A DNA stretch of 64,000 bases from Planctomycetaceae bacterium (GTDB lineage Bacteria; Planctomycetota; Planctomycetia; Planctomycetales; Planctomycetaceae). Position 1 is the stretch's first letter, and each line of letters begins with the position of its first letter. Below are positions 46,542 to 56,859 of this stretch, piece by piece. The stretch lies in assembly GCA_029259845.1 (NCBI GenBank), contig JAJDEI010000110.1, positions 20,825 through 84,824 on the forward strand, in the 5' to 3' direction. The notes under the pieces are model-generated. The model ran no database searches. It was not told the origin of the DNA and saw only the letters and a list, made by a program, of their open reading frames with translations. Made by a program: the position numbers and the translations under genes.

Positions 46542-47030
46542 TCAGTCGCCGTGGTCGACGATCTTGACGACTTCCACGCTCATGGACCCCTTGGGGAGTT
46601 CGATCTCGACCCGGTTGCCCGGTTTCTTGCCCATCAGCCCCTGGGCGATGGGGCTGTTGGTCAGGATTTTCATCACTGGGCCGTCGTAGTTCTCCTCGCC
46701 CGGCCCGACGAATTCGTACGTCTCCTCTTCGTCGAGGTCGAGGTCTTTGATGGTGACCGTCGAGCCGAACGTGACGACCCCTTTGGGCATGTCGGCCTTA
46801 TCGACGATGTGGCAACCGGCCAGTTTGCCTTTGATCTGGTTGATCTTCGCCTGCAGCATGCCTTGGGCTTCCCGCTGCCCGTGGTACTCGGCGTTTTCGC
46901 TGAGGTCGCCCTCGGCGCGGGCCTCGGCAATCTTTTCCGCGATCTTGGGCATCTCGTCCTGCTCCAGCCGTTTGACTTCGGCGGCCAGCTTCTCGTACCC
47001 TTCGCGCGTAATCGGTTGCCGGTCCATCAT
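46542..47030 (-). CDS. greA: Transcription elongation factor GreA
   Basis: A 162-residue GreA. The N-terminal coiled coil ends in the acidic tip [19 protein letters not shown], whose Asp/Glu residues help RNA polymerase cut backtracked transcripts, and the C-terminal FKBP-like domain ends [21 protein letters not shown] lies four bases before the first of two ATG codons (seven before the second). The gene stands alone, with hairpins upstream. Confidence 0.96.
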   Translation of the reverse strand: MMDRQPITREGYEKLAAEVKRLEQDEMPKIAEKIAEARAEGDLSENAEYHGQREAQGMLQAKINQIKGKLAGCHIVDKADMPKGVVTFGSTVTIKDLDLDEEETYEFVGPGEENYDGPVMKILTNSPIAQGLMGKKPGNRVEIELPKGSMSVEVVKIVDHGD

Positions 47031-47115
47031 CAAACCTCCGACCGTTTTCAACAGACAGAAAAAGAACACGGCCCGCGGCAACCCGCGACCCGTGAGACCG
47101 AAGTGATTGTAGCCG

Positions 47116-47168
47116 CTTCGCCACACATTTGAAATGTGTGGCTCAACGGAGCCGAGTTGTGTGGCGAA
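47116..47168. repeat. CCACACATTT palindrome with outer inverted repeat
   Basis: CCACACATTTGAAATGTGTGG (split as CCACACATTT / AAATGTGTGG) sits inside TTCGCCACACA...TTGTGTGGCGAA. A close relative, TCGCCGCACATTT / AAATGTGCGGCGA, is at 56816-56843, again just beyond a stop codon. Likely a 3'-end structure for the oxidoreductase gene. Confidence 0.65.
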
Positions 47169-47179
47169 ACGGCGCGTGT

Positions 47180-48319
47180 TCACTCGACCGTGTGCCACGT
47201 ATGGTCGGCGGCGCTGGCGAGGACCGCATCGCAGACCATTTGGGTATCGAGGGCGTCGCGAAACGTGGGATGGCACGGCTCGCCCGCTTCGAGGCTCTTT
47301 AGGAAGTCGGCCACGTGATGCACAAAGGAGTGCTCATAGCCGATCTGCAGGCCGGGGACCCACCACTTGTCCATGTAGGGATGCTCGCCATCGGTCACAT
47401 GGATCGACTTCCAGCCGCGGGTGATGCCCTCGTCGGCGTGGTCGTACATCTCCAGCCGATGCAGGTCCTGCAGATCCCACCGCAGCGACGCATGTTCGCC
47501 GTTGATCTCAAACGTGTTGAGCGCCTTGTGGCCCCGGGCGTAGCGGGTCGATTCGAACAAGCCGAGCGAGCCGTTTTCGAAGTGGCACAGGAAACTGCAC
47601 GCATCGTCGATGCCCACCTTCTGCTTCTGACCGGTTTCCTGATGCACCCGTTCCTTGATGAACGTCTCCGTCATCGCGGTCACATCGCTGATCTGGCCGT
47701 TGAGCCAGATGGCCGTATCGATGCAGTGGGCCAGCAGGTCGCCGGTGACGCCGGAGCCGGCGGCGGCCACGTCGAGCCTCCACAGCGCGGCTCCCCCCTG
47801 CGGCAGGTCCTCGCTGATCGTCCAGTCCTGCAGGAAGTTGGCCCGGTAGTGAAAGATTTTGCCGAGCTTGCCGGAGTCGATGATCTGTTTGGCCAGCGTG
47901 ACCGCCGGCACGCGGCGGTAGTTGTACCACACCGTGTTCGCCACCCCCGCCTTCTCGACCGCCCGGCACATCTCCTCGCCCTCCGCCGTATTCATGGCGA
48001 TCGGCTTTTCGCAGAGAATCATCTTCCCTGCCTCAGCCGCCGCGATCGCAATCTCCCTGTGCAAGTTGTTGGGGACACAGATGTCGACCGCGTCGATGTC
48101 GTCCCGCGCAATGAGCGCCTTCCAGTCGGTCTCGACCGACTCGTAGCCCCACTGATCGGCAAACGCCTGAATGTTCTCCCTGTTCCGCGCACAGGCCGCC
48201 TTGAGGACCGGGCGATATTGCAACTCGGGGAAGAAGTCACCGACCCGCTTGTAGCCATTCGTATGCGCCCGGCCCATAAAGCCGTAGCCAATCATGCCGA
48301 GGTTGAGGGGTTTGGTCAT
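47180..48319 (-). CDS. Gfo/Idh/MocA family oxidoreductase
   Basis: A 379-residue NAD(P)-dependent sugar or inositol dehydrogenase-like protein. The Rossmann motif [12 protein letters not shown] is at the N-terminus (residues 8-19), and [15 protein letters not shown] near residue 98 contains the catalytic EKP lysine. The C-terminal GFO/IDH substrate domain is full length. No signal peptide. The gene is followed at once on the same strand upstream by a GxxExxY gene and then a xylose-isomerase-like gene, its usual kind of partner. Confidence 0.93.
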   Translation of the reverse strand: MTKPLNLGMIGYGFMGRAHTNGYKRVGDFFPELQYRPVLKAACARNRENIQAFADQWGYESVETDWKALIARDDIDAVDICVPNNLHREIAIAAAEAGKMILCEKPIAMNTAEGEEMCRAVEKAGVANTVWYNYRRVPAVTLAKQIIDSGKLGKIFHYRANFLQDWTISEDLPQGGAALWRLDVAAAGSGVTGDLLAHCIDTAIWLNGQISDVTAMTETFIKERVHQETGQKQKVGIDDACSFLCHFENGSLGLFESTRYARGHKALNTFEINGEHASLRWDLQDLHRLEMYDHADEGITRGWKSIHVTDGEHPYMDKWWVPGLQIGYEHSFVHHVADFLKSLEAGEPCHPTFRDALDTQMVCDAVLASAADHTWHTVE

Positions 48320-48343
48320 TGGTGCATTGTCCTTTCTGGCTGA

Positions 48344-48794
48344 ACCGCCAAGACGCCAAGATCAGGAGGAGAGTATCACTCGCTCAATACCGTCTTTCAA
48401 CAGTCGGACGTTGAAGTTAATCAGGAGACCAAGTTGGATGTTCGTTGCTTTGAGATAACTGATGACCTGTGCGTGGTGAATCGGGCTCAACGATTCGGCC
48501 GCTTTCAACTCGACGACGAGTTGATGAGCGTTCTTGAATACCAGGAAGTCGAGCCGCGACTGACCAACATTGGCACCTTTGTATGACAGGTCAATCGGGT
48601 ATTCTTGATGATAGTCAATTCCGCGCAAGCGAAGTTCGACTGCCAGTGCCAACTGGTACGCAGATTCCAGATATCCCGGACCAAGATGTCGATGCACTTC
48701 AATGACTGCACCAATGACATCGTGGGCGAGTCGATCAAGTTCGAATGGGGGTTCGTGCATCTTCAAACCTTGGCGCTCTTGGCGTCTTGGCGGT
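48344..48794. mobile_element. Inverted-repeat-bounded unit carrying a GxxExxY gene
   Basis: ACCGCCAAGACGCCAAG (48344-48360) and its exact inverse CTTGGCGTCTTGGCGGT (48778-48794) enclose the GxxExxY gene with only 1 and 11 bases to spare. A similar pair without the gene is at 3938-4108. I found no target-site duplication. Confidence 0.6.
48362..48766 (-). CDS. GxxExxY family protein
   Basis: A 134-residue protein of the GxxExxY family (PD-(D/E)XK-nuclease-like). The signature GPGYLESAY is near residue 29 and the nuclease-like core LDFLVFKNAHQLVVELKAAESL follows, with Asp, Glu and Lys in the expected order. The C-terminus LLINFNVRLLKDGIERVI is typical. Its codon use is less GC-rich than the neighbours. 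Biological role of the family is unknown; the enclosing inverted repeats suggest it moves as a unit. Confidence 0.88.
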   Translation of the reverse strand: MKMHEPPFELDRLAHDVIGAVIEVHRHLGPGYLESAYQLALAVELRLRGIDYHQEYPIDLSYKGANVGQSRLDFLVFKNAHQLVVELKAAESLSPIHHAQVISYLKATNIQLGLLINFNVRLLKDGIERVILSS

Positions 48795-48802
48795 TCCCAA
48801 AA

Positions 48803-49828
<1,026 letters not shown>

Positions 49829-49938
49829 GAATCTGCTCCTGAGAAAGAACTCGTCCCGCAACAAGGCGGATCGCTGATGGTGCCTCAACTCGAACGTGCA
49901 AGATACCCAACCGCACCGGCGGCGTCACCCCGGTGCCG

Positions 49939-50077
49939 AGTGGCTGGGGCGCTGTTGAGGCGACGGAAAGGTGTTCTCAGACCGAACTCTGGGGCCGTGA
50001 CGCGGTTCGTTCACTGTCCACGGCCCGAGAGTTCCGCGCGGCTTACCAATCGCCGATTTCAGATCGCCCCAGCCACC
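49939..50077. repeat. 139-bp dispersed inverted-repeat element, copy 3
   Basis: AGTGGCTGGGGCGCTGTTG at the left, CGCCCCAGCCACC at the right. Same length and internal sequence as copy 2. A partial duplicate of the right end (TCAGATCGCTCCAGCCAC) follows at about 50088. The gap 49829-50184 holds no gene. Confidence 0.75.
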
Positions 50078-50184
50078 CGCCGTCGGTGTCAGATCGCTCC
50101 AGCCACACGCCGCGTCACGTCGACCGGGTTCCGAGTGGCACAGTGGCAGGGGAGCAAGTGGCGAAGGGGTTTACGGTCGCCTCT

Positions 50185-50742
50185 TCAATGCAACTTCACG
50201 GTGACGAGGGGCGTATAGCGCGGTCCCTCCGGAGAGAGTTCCGACTGCATCAGGACGATTTGGTCGACCGGGAATGTGGCGAACTCCGTCTCCGCGTGAC
50301 GGTCGAGCAGGGCGGACAGCTCCGGGGGAGGACGATGCTTGACCCGCGCGACGGTCACGTGGGCTTGGAAAGCCCGCGGCTCCGGGGCGAAGCCGAATTC
50401 AACAAGAGCCCGCTCGACGGCGTGGGCGAGGCTGACAACCGGTTCCGGCGGCGTCATCCCGGTCCAGATCACCGATGGCCGCGACGGCTTGGGGAAGACT
50501 CCGAGACCGCGCAAAGTGACGTTAAACGCCGCCGTGCATGAGGCGATTTCATCGAGAAGCGGCCCGATTGGGGCGATCCAACTCACGTCGGTGTTGCCGA
50601 GGAACTTGACCGTCACGTGGAGGTTTTCCAACGCGACCGGTTTGATTGGGCGGCCGAGAGCGGCCAACTCCCCAATCACCTCACGAAGGGGAGGCGACGG
50701 GGGGACCCGGATGGCGACGAATGCGCGGACGGTGGCGGACAT
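50185..50742 (-). CDS. thpR: RNA 2',3'-cyclic phosphodiesterase (2H family)
   Basis: A 185-residue 2H phosphoesterase. The two HxTx motifs are LHVTVKFLG near residue 41 and AHVTVARV near residue 127. N-terminus RAFVAIRVPP is typical. ThpR hydrolyses 2',3'-cyclic phosphates at RNA ends. It lies between the TIM-barrel gene and RNase Y on the same strand, about 90 bp downstream of the latter. Confidence 0.9.
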   Translation of the reverse strand: MSATVRAFVAIRVPPSPPLREVIGELAALGRPIKPVALENLHVTVKFLGNTDVSWIAPIGPLLDEIASCTAAFNVTLRGLGVFPKPSRPSVIWTGMTPPEPVVSLAHAVERALVEFGFAPEPRAFQAHVTVARVKHRPPPELSALLDRHAETEFATFPVDQIVLMQSELSPEGPRYTPLVTVKLH

Positions 50743-50834
50743 GTTCGGATTTTCCGGTCGTGCTCATCCGCAAGCGATGGCCGGGAGGTGAGAAGCGTCA
50801 GTGACAGCTCCCACTGGACGAGTCAACCAATCAA

Positions 50835-52373
50835 CTACTTGGCCACTCCGACGGCGCGGATCTCGCGCATCACGGTGACTTTGACCTCGCCGGGGTAGGT
50901 CATCGCTTGCTCGATGGCCAGCGCGATGTCGCGGGCCATTTTCGCGGCTTCGCGGTCGTTGACTTCCTTGGGATCGACGATGATGCGAACCTCGCGGCCC
51001 GCCTGGATGGCATAGGTTTGGTTGACGCCGGGGAACCCGTTGGCGATCGCTTCCAGTTCCTCTAGACGGCGGACGTATCGTTCCAGCGTTTCGCGGCGGG
51101 CACCGGGGCGAGACGCAGAGACCGCATCGGCGGCGGCAACGAGGACCGTGTAGATGTACTCGGGCCGGATGTCGTCATGATGGCCAGCGGCGGCATGCAC
51201 GACTTCTTCGCCCTCGCCGTACCGTTTGAGGAGTTCGGCCCCGATCGCCGGGTGTCCCCCCTCCATTTCGTGGTCGGCCGCTTTGCCGATGTCGTGCAGG
51301 AACCCGCAGCGTCGTCCCAGCACCCCGTCGAGTCCGAGTTGTTCGGACATCATGCCGGTCAGGTGGGCCACTTCGATCGAGTGCCGCAGCACGTTTTGGC
51401 TGTAACTCACACGGAAATTCATCCGCCCCATCAGTTGGGTCAGCTTCTCATGCAGGTTGAAAACCTCCGCTTCCTGGGCCCCTTCCTTGCCCAGCCGCAT
51501 GATGTGATCGTCCATCTCCTTAGTGGTCTCGGCGACGACCTCTTCGATGCGAGTGGGATGAATGCGACCGTCCTGGATGAGCTTGGCGAGCGAGAGTTTG
51601 GCGATCTCGCGGCGGACGTTGTCGAACGCCGAGACGACAACGACGCCGGGTGTGTCGTCCACGATGACATCGACGCCGGTCTCTTTCTCAAAGGCCCGGA
51701 TATTGCGGCCTTCGCGGCCGATGATGCGGCCTTTCATTTCGTCGTTGGGGATGTCGACGGTGGAGACAGTGGTTTCGGAGGTGTGTTGCGAGGCGTATCG
51801 CTGGATCGCCATGCCGACGATCTCGCGGGCCAGTTTCTCCCGTTCTTCCTTGAGGTGGGCTTCGTGCTTCATGAGCACGGCCCCGGTCTCGCTTTGCAGT
51901 TGTTGTTCGAGCCGGGTGAGGAGCTTTTCGGTCGCGGCGGCCTTATCGAGACCGGTGATTTTGAACAGTTCGTCCTGTTCCTGCTGCAGCAGTTTCGAGA
52001 GTTCGCCTTCGCGGGCTTCGATCGCTTTACCCCGGTCGGCGACCCGCTTCTGCATGGTTTGCAGCATCCCCTCTTTCTTGCGGATGTCGGCCTTCATTTC
52101 GTCGAGGGACGCTTCGCGTTTGTCGAGTTTGCGTTCCTCCTGACGCAGCTTCTCGCGGAGCGAGTTGAGTTCGTCGTCCAGTTGCTCGCGGCGTTTGAGC
52201 AACTCCTCTTTGGCCTCGATCTCGCGGGTCTTGCGAAGGTTGTCCGCCTCCCGTTCGGCGTCTTCGATGATCTGGTCGCGTGTGCGGTAGGCCGTCCCTT
52301 TGAGGAGGCGGTCCACGACAAAGCCGATCGCGACTCCAATCACCAGGCCGATGGCACCGAGTGCGTATTGCAT
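50835..52373 (-). CDS. rny: Ribonuclease Y
   Basis: A 512-residue membrane-anchored endoribonuclease that starts mRNA decay. One N-terminal membrane segment ([20 protein letters not shown]), a long coiled coil to about residue 200, a KH domain ([21 protein letters not shown]) and an HD domain (FLHDIGKA near residue 365, with HHDD after) are all in place. The ATG at 52373 has AAGGA eight bases upstream; the TTG immediately before it is not needed. Confidence 0.97.
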   Translation of the reverse strand: MQYALGAIGLVIGVAIGFVVDRLLKGTAYRTRDQIIEDAEREADNLRKTREIEAKEELLKRREQLDDELNSLREKLRQEERKLDKREASLDEMKADIRKKEGMLQTMQKRVADRGKAIEAREGELSKLLQQEQDELFKITGLDKAAATEKLLTRLEQQLQSETGAVLMKHEAHLKEEREKLAREIVGMAIQRYASQHTSETTVSTVDIPNDEMKGRIIGREGRNIRAFEKETGVDVIVDDTPGVVVVSAFDNVRREIAKLSLAKLIQDGRIHPTRIEEVVAETTKEMDDHIMRLGKEGAQEAEVFNLHEKLTQLMGRMNFRVSYSQNVLRHSIEVAHLTGMMSEQLGLDGVLGRRCGFLHDIGKAADHEMEGGHPAIGAELLKRYGEGEEVVHAAAGHHDDIRPEYIYTVLVAAADAVSASRPGARRETLERYVRRLEELEAIANGFPGVNQTYAIQAGREVRIIVDPKEVNDREAAKMARDIALAIEQAMTYPGEVKVTVMREIRAVGVAK

Positions 52374-52400
52374 CAAGGCCGTCCTTCTTTGTTGTATGGG

Positions 52401-52446
52401 GTTGGAGTTCAGCCTTTAGGCTGCAAGCAAAAGCTTGAACTCCAAC
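52401..52446. repeat. Intact GTTGGAGTTC palindromic repeat
   Basis: GTTGGAGTTCAGCCTTTAGG at the left and GAACTCCAAC at the right with internal AGCCTTTAGGCT and AAGC...GCTT stems. It is the uninterrupted form of the repeat split at 1339-1514. Confidence 0.7.
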
Positions 52447-53257
52447 GCCGATGTTCCGACTGAGCCGCGCCGTTGCAGGCATCAGCGAACTGACGGCGGC
52501 AACGAGGCACGGACCGATTGAACAAGCGGCACCGCCACGTTTGACGCGCGACTGCCGACGAACGGCAGTTGGCAAACGGCTGTCACCAGGTGACAGCCGA
52601 TGGGCGGCGGCAAGGACAAACCCCCATCGTCCGACCACGTCGTGTGGCGGTGGTGAGATGGCCCGACAAGAGCAGGGACAGACGAATCGTCCGAGGCAAT
52701 TCCCGCTGAGACGATGTCTCCCTGTGGTCTCAAGAGAACGGACAGTGCGTGAGCTCAACGTGAAATCGGATTTGGCAGCCGCCCATCGGCCCCCGTAGCG
52801 GCACTCGCCGCTCGGTTGCCTTTCACACGGACGGGAACCCGAACCAGTTGTCGTTTCAGAAAACACCGTCCCAGCCGCATGGCAACTGCGTCCCCCGCAG
52901 AATCCCAGCACGTGAGCCAGTCATTGGGCCGGCGCCCATGATTGGCCCGCTGTCCTTCGCACGTTCCGTCTCCGCAAAGCAGGAAGCTGAGTACCCGAAT
53001 GCAAAGTGCAACGACGTTGGTCAGTGCATGCATGATTGGTCTGTCCGTCGACAGGGGAGGAGCCGTCAAAAGCTGGGGCGACCACGTTGAGCGCCACCGT
53101 CGCCGTCTCTCAATCTCGCCAAGCCATCACTCCGCAAGTTCTGATTGTGATGGCAGATGTATTGATCGAACGCCCTCCGGTTCAAGGCCGTGACAACGTC
53201 CGATCCCTGATCGTAGCATAGTTGTTGCGGTTTTCAAGGACGCCATTGGGGTCGGTG

Positions 53258-53414
53258 CAGGGCCATTCAAAGTTTCACTTGGGAGAAAACCGGCCGGGAC
53301 AAGCTCTCTGGTAACCCGAAGCGTAAGCAAGGGACGAATTGCAAACTCACGTCCGGTTCCTCGCTTACGCTTCGGGTTACCAGGTTGCCCAGATTCAATC
53401 TTTGAATGGCCATT
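53258..53414. mobile_element. MITE family 1, copy D
   Basis: 157 bp, same orientation as B and C. Left end CAGGGCCATTCAAAG; the right end CTTTGAATGGCCATT is mutated in its last bases. Flanks GGGGTCGGTG and GGGGTTGCTG match at 8 of 10 positions. Between divergent rny and tilS. It appears to be the oldest copy. Confidence 0.82.
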
Positions 53415-53506
53415 GGGGTTGCTGAGCCGTGGAGCGGTGAGTGGCGCGGGAGTTGAGTACTTCAGAGTCTGTCCGGAATCCGGCCCCCCGACGTTCCGCA
53501 CCTGAT

Positions 53507-53655
53507 GGGAGGGCGAGGCTCCCGCCGAGCCGCGCGGAGTGGGCGGGGTCTGACGATCGCAAAGGGATCGCAGAGATTGGCACCCGCAGGAGAGCGAGTT
53601 GCAAGAATTGTGGCCGAATTGTCACGTTGCGGCTTGGCGGGAGCCTCGCCCTCCC
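53507..53655. repeat. 27-bp inverted-repeat pair
   Basis: The 27 bases at 53507-53533 (GGGAGGGCGAGGCTCCCGCC then GAGCCGC) and 53629-53655 (GCGGCTTGGCGGGAGCCTCG then CCCTCCC) are inverted repeats with one mismatch, about 95 bp apart. Another short MITE-like structure. Confidence 0.7.
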
Positions 53656-53761
53656 GACAAAAACGGGCCTTCAGTTTCTGGAGAGACTCTGAGAACTGTG
53701 GACCCCGCCGCTTCGGCCCCGTGCATGACGTGATCGAGTCTCTTCGCTACGATCGGAATCG

Positions 53762-54805
53762 ATGCCGGTTCCCTCTCAACCACTGCCTCGGTCGACGGAC
53801 AACGCGGAGGTCGTCCGAGAGGTCGCTGCGTGGCTCGAAAAACGGCGAATTGTGCGTACCGGATTGCTCGTCGGGGTTTCCGGGGGGGCGGACAGTGTGG
53901 GTCTGCTGCGTGCGATCGATGCGTGCCGGCGATCGTTGTCGCTTGATGTCCGCGTGGCACACCTGGATCATGGTCTGCGTGCGGAGTCCGCCGAGGACGC
54001 TCGCTGGGTGCAGCGGCTGTCCGGGCAATTCGGCTTGCCGGCCGTTTACGAACGGGTTGACGTCCCAAAGCTCGCGACCCAGACAGGGCAGGGGATCGAA
54101 CACTCGGCCCGTGACGCCCGCTACGAGTTCTTCCGCCGCGCGGCGATCGACGGCTGTTGCTCTTACGTTGCAGTCGCTCACACGGCGGACGATCAGGCGG
54201 AGACGATCCTGCATCACGTGATTCGCGGCACCGGGCTCGCGGGACTTCGAGGCATGCCCGAATCACGGCCGCTCTCATCGGAGGTGATGCTGATCCGTCC
54301 CCTGCTCGGCGTCCCACGGTCTGACGTCCTGGGTTTCCTCGGCAAGTTGCAACAGGATTACCGCATTGATGCATCCAATGACGACGAACGGTTCACCCGC
54401 AACCGGCTGCGTCACACGCTGTTGCCGTTGTTGCGGGACGAATTCAATCCGAAAGCGGCCGAGGCCCTCGCGCGGCTCGGTCGTCAGGCCGGCGAAGTCC
54501 ATCGGCTCGTCGAGAACCTGGCGAGCGCGCTGTTGGAGTCAGCGATCGTTGAGCGACAGGATGATCGCGTGGTGCTGGCGTGCCCCGTGCTGCGAGATGC
54601 GGACCGGCACCTCGTCCGCGAAGCGCTGCGTCTGCTCTGGACCGACCAGCGATGGCCCCGCCAGCGGATGGGCTTCGACGACTGGGACCGGCTGGCGATG
54701 CTTGCCCAGTCCGGCCGATCGTCAAAGTCACTCGACCTGCCGCACGGAATACGGGCCGAGCAGCGCGGCTCTACGATGGAGTTGCAACGCCCTGCCGGAA
54801 CATGA
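53762..54805 (+). CDS. tilS: tRNA(Ile)-lysidine synthase
   Basis: A 347-residue N-type PP-loop ATP pyrophosphatase. The ATP motif GVSGGADSVGLL is at about residues 38-49, followed by AHLDHGLR and AVAHTADDQAET near residue 140. TilS modifies C34 of the minor isoleucine tRNA so that it reads AUA. The C-terminal substrate domains are partly present but short. It is transcribed alone. Confidence 0.93.
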   Translation: MPVPSQPLPRSTDNAEVVREVAAWLEKRRIVRTGLLVGVSGGADSVGLLRAIDACRRSLSLDVRVAHLDHGLRAESAEDARWVQRLSGQFGLPAVYERVDVPKLATQTGQGIEHSARDARYEFFRRAAIDGCCSYVAVAHTADDQAETILHHVIRGTGLAGLRGMPESRPLSSEVMLIRPLLGVPRSDVLGFLGKLQQDYRIDASNDDERFTRNRLRHTLLPLLRDEFNPKAAEALARLGRQAGEVHRLVENLASALLESAIVERQDDRVVLACPVLRDADRHLVREALRLLWTDQRWPRQRMGFDDWDRLAMLAQSGRSSKSLDLPHGIRAEQRGSTMELQRPAGT

Positions 54806-55181
54806 CGCGCCCCCTGCGGACGGGCACTGCGCTTGGCGTGCTCGTTCGTCCGGGAACGCCTTGGCGAGTCTTCCGGGGATTCATGGTCGTCGGGGAACCT
54901 GTTTTTTTTGATCCGTCAACGGGCCGACCTGCTTTCGCCGGTCCGCCATTGCATTTAGGATGTGTCTCTTGCTGAAAACCTGTGATGACAAACCCCAAAA
55001 AATGAATGCAGCCTTGAAGACGTGGGAATCACGCCGGAACAAAGCCGCCCGCTTATCGCGGCCAGCGTTCGAGAACGCAGAGACTCCTGCGTTCACAGTC
55101 TGAGGCTGGCTGCTGAGATCTGACCGCTGAAAGCTGATTGCTGACAGCTTGACATCACCGTGCTGAGGGGAGACGAACTTC
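54806..55181. other. Intergenic region between tilS and the MFS gene
   Basis: No gene. A run of eight T at 54903-54910 follows GGGGAACCTG and could end the tilS transcript, although the stem is weak. Near 55095-55150 short direct repeats CTGAGATCTGA, CTGAAAGCTGA and CTGACAGCTTGA precede the MFS start. Confidence 0.4.
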
Positions 55182-56759
55182 ATGAGTAGCGACAACCAGA
55201 ACGGGATTGCCCCGAACGCCCATCGGCTGTTGTGGGCCGGATTCATGGCCATCCTGGCAGCCGGAGTCGGCTTTTCCGTGCGGGCGGGCATCCTGGGCCA
55301 ATGGGCCGAGCAGTTCGGGTTCACAATGACCGAACTCGGGGCAATTACCGGCGGCGGCTTGACTGGGTTCGGAATCGTGATCATCGCCGCGTCTCTCGTG
55401 GCAGACAAAATCGGCTACGGGAAGCTGATGGCCATGGCGTTTGCGCTCAACTTCATTTCTGCCGTCATCACCCTGGCGGCACCGATGGCGTTTGCGTCGG
55501 GAGGCAAGGAGGCTGCCTTCTGGTGCCTGTCAGGGGGGATGTTTCTGTTTTCGATTGGGAATGGACTGGCGGAGGCCGTAGTGAATCCGCTCACCGCCGC
55601 GCTGTTTCCGAAGAACAAGACCCATTATCTGAACATCCTCCATGCGGGATGGCCGGCAGGACTCGTGCTCGGAGGACTCGCCTCAGCGATGATGGCCGCC
55701 AAGGTCGACGAGTCCGGCAGCCTTCTGGAGCGGGCCGTCGACTGGAAGATTCAGATGTCGCTGTACCTGATTCCGGTGGTTATCTTCGGGTACTTGCTGA
55801 TGGGTCAGAAGTTTCCAAAGTCCGAGGCGGCTGCAGCCGGCGCGACACTTGGCCAGATGGTCGGCACACTGTTCGCCCCGCTGATGATTATGCTCCTCAT
55901 TATCCACGCGATGGTGGGCTACGTGGAACTGGGGACCGATTCCTGGATCGCGAAAATTACCGGATCGATCATGGCCAGCCCGGCGAAAGGACTCACGCTG
56001 TTCGTTTACACATCGTCGCTCATGTTCGTGCTTCGCTTTTTTGCCGGTCCCATTGTCCATCGGATTTCCCCGCTCGGTCTCCTCTTCATGAGCGGCATTC
56101 TGGGGGCCGTGGGCCTGACGTTGCTGGGGAACGCCACGACCGTTGTGGCCTGCGTCCTCGCTGCGACCGTCTATGCACTGGGCAAAACGTTCCTCTGGCC
56201 AACCATGCTGGCTGTCGCCTCTGAGCGGTTTCCGAAAGGTGGTGCGGTATCAATCGGCATGCTGGGCGGCGTGGGCATGCTTTCCGCCGGTCTGCTGGGT
56301 GGGCCAGCCATCGGCTTCCAACAGGACTCCCACGCCTCCCATGAACTGCAGGCGAAGTCACCCGACACCTACGAGCGGTACAAGGCCGACGAGGCCAGCC
56401 GCTTCCTGGGCTTCAGCACCGTGGGACTCAACGGTGCCAAGGTTGGCGTCCTGGAGGACGACGGCAAGGAACTCAACCGAGTCGGCGAATTGCTCAAGTC
56501 CGAGAACCGGGAGGATCCGAACCAGGCGAGCCTGTCCCAGTGGTGGGATGGCGCATCTGAGCACGCCGCTGAGGACAAACCGGTCGTCCAGCACGCAAAG
56601 ATCTACGGGGGCCAGACAGCACTCAAACTCACCGCGTACGTTCCGGCGATGATGGCGATTCTGTACCTTTGCCTGATCATCGGCTTCAAGATGACCGGAG
56701 GATACAAGGCGATCCACTTGGAGGATTCGCCCGAAGCGCTCGGCTCCGGTGAGAGCTGA
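55182..56759 (+). CDS. Major facilitator superfamily transporter
   Basis: A 525-residue membrane protein with about 12 hydrophobic helices. The N-terminal half has the MFS-type loop after helix 2 (ADKIGYGKLMAMAF) and helix 5 region AVVNPLTAALFPKNKTHYLN, typical of the sugar-type or FucP-like group (long loop with HAGWPAG). A soluble insertion of about 110 residues (AKSPDTYERYKADEASRF onward) sits between helices 11 and 12, which is unusual. GAGGGGAG precedes the ATG. Substrate unknown. Confidence 0.88.
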   Translation: MSSDNQNGIAPNAHRLLWAGFMAILAAGVGFSVRAGILGQWAEQFGFTMTELGAITGGGLTGFGIVIIAASLVADKIGYGKLMAMAFALNFISAVITLAAPMAFASGGKEAAFWCLSGGMFLFSIGNGLAEAVVNPLTAALFPKNKTHYLNILHAGWPAGLVLGGLASAMMAAKVDESGSLLERAVDWKIQMSLYLIPVVIFGYLLMGQKFPKSEAAAAGATLGQMVGTLFAPLMIMLLIIHAMVGYVELGTDSWIAKITGSIMASPAKGLTLFVYTSSLMFVLRFFAGPIVHRISPLGLLFMSGILGAVGLTLLGNATTVVACVLAATVYALGKTFLWPTMLAVASERFPKGGAVSIGMLGGVGMLSAGLLGGPAIGFQQDSHASHELQAKSPDTYERYKADEASRFLGFSTVGLNGAKVGVLEDDGKELNRVGELLKSENREDPNQASLSQWWDGASEHAAEDKPVVQHAKIYGGQTALKLTAYVPAMMAILYLCLIIGFKMTGGYKAIHLEDSPEALGSGES

Positions 56760-56815
56760 GCCGACGCCGGGGTTTTCCAGGTGCCCGAACTTACGTTTGG
56801 TCGGACATGACCGTC

Positions 56816-56843
56816 TCGCCGCACATTTCAAATGTGCGGCGAA
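56816..56843. terminator. Hairpin between convergent genes
   Basis: TCGCCGCACATTT and AAATGTGCGGCGA form a perfect 13-bp stem with a CA loop, between the MFS and M50 stop codons. Same family as the palindrome at 47116-47168. Confidence 0.6.
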
Positions 56844-56859
56844 ACGTCCGGCGACCGGC

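Larger units (their letters stand above)
52374..53761. other. Large repeat-rich intergenic region
   Basis: About 1.39 kb between the divergent rny and tilS genes. Frames in it are short and arginine-rich or repeat-derived. It contains an intact 46-bp palindromic repeat (52401-52446), MITE copy D and a 27-bp inverted-repeat pair. I looked for tRNA T-arms, RNase P, SRP and tmRNA motifs and saw none. The stretch 52450-53250 holds nothing I recognise. Confidence 0.6.

Noticed and set aside
52450..53250. Structured RNA gene in the long gap
   Set aside because: I looked for RNase P, SRP, tmRNA, 6S and tRNA signatures and found none. A covariance-model search would be decisive.
53505..54221. Plus-strand frame overlapping tilS
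   Set aside because: It begins in an inverted repeat, is Arg/Ser-rich, and overlaps the clear PP-loop gene in another frame.
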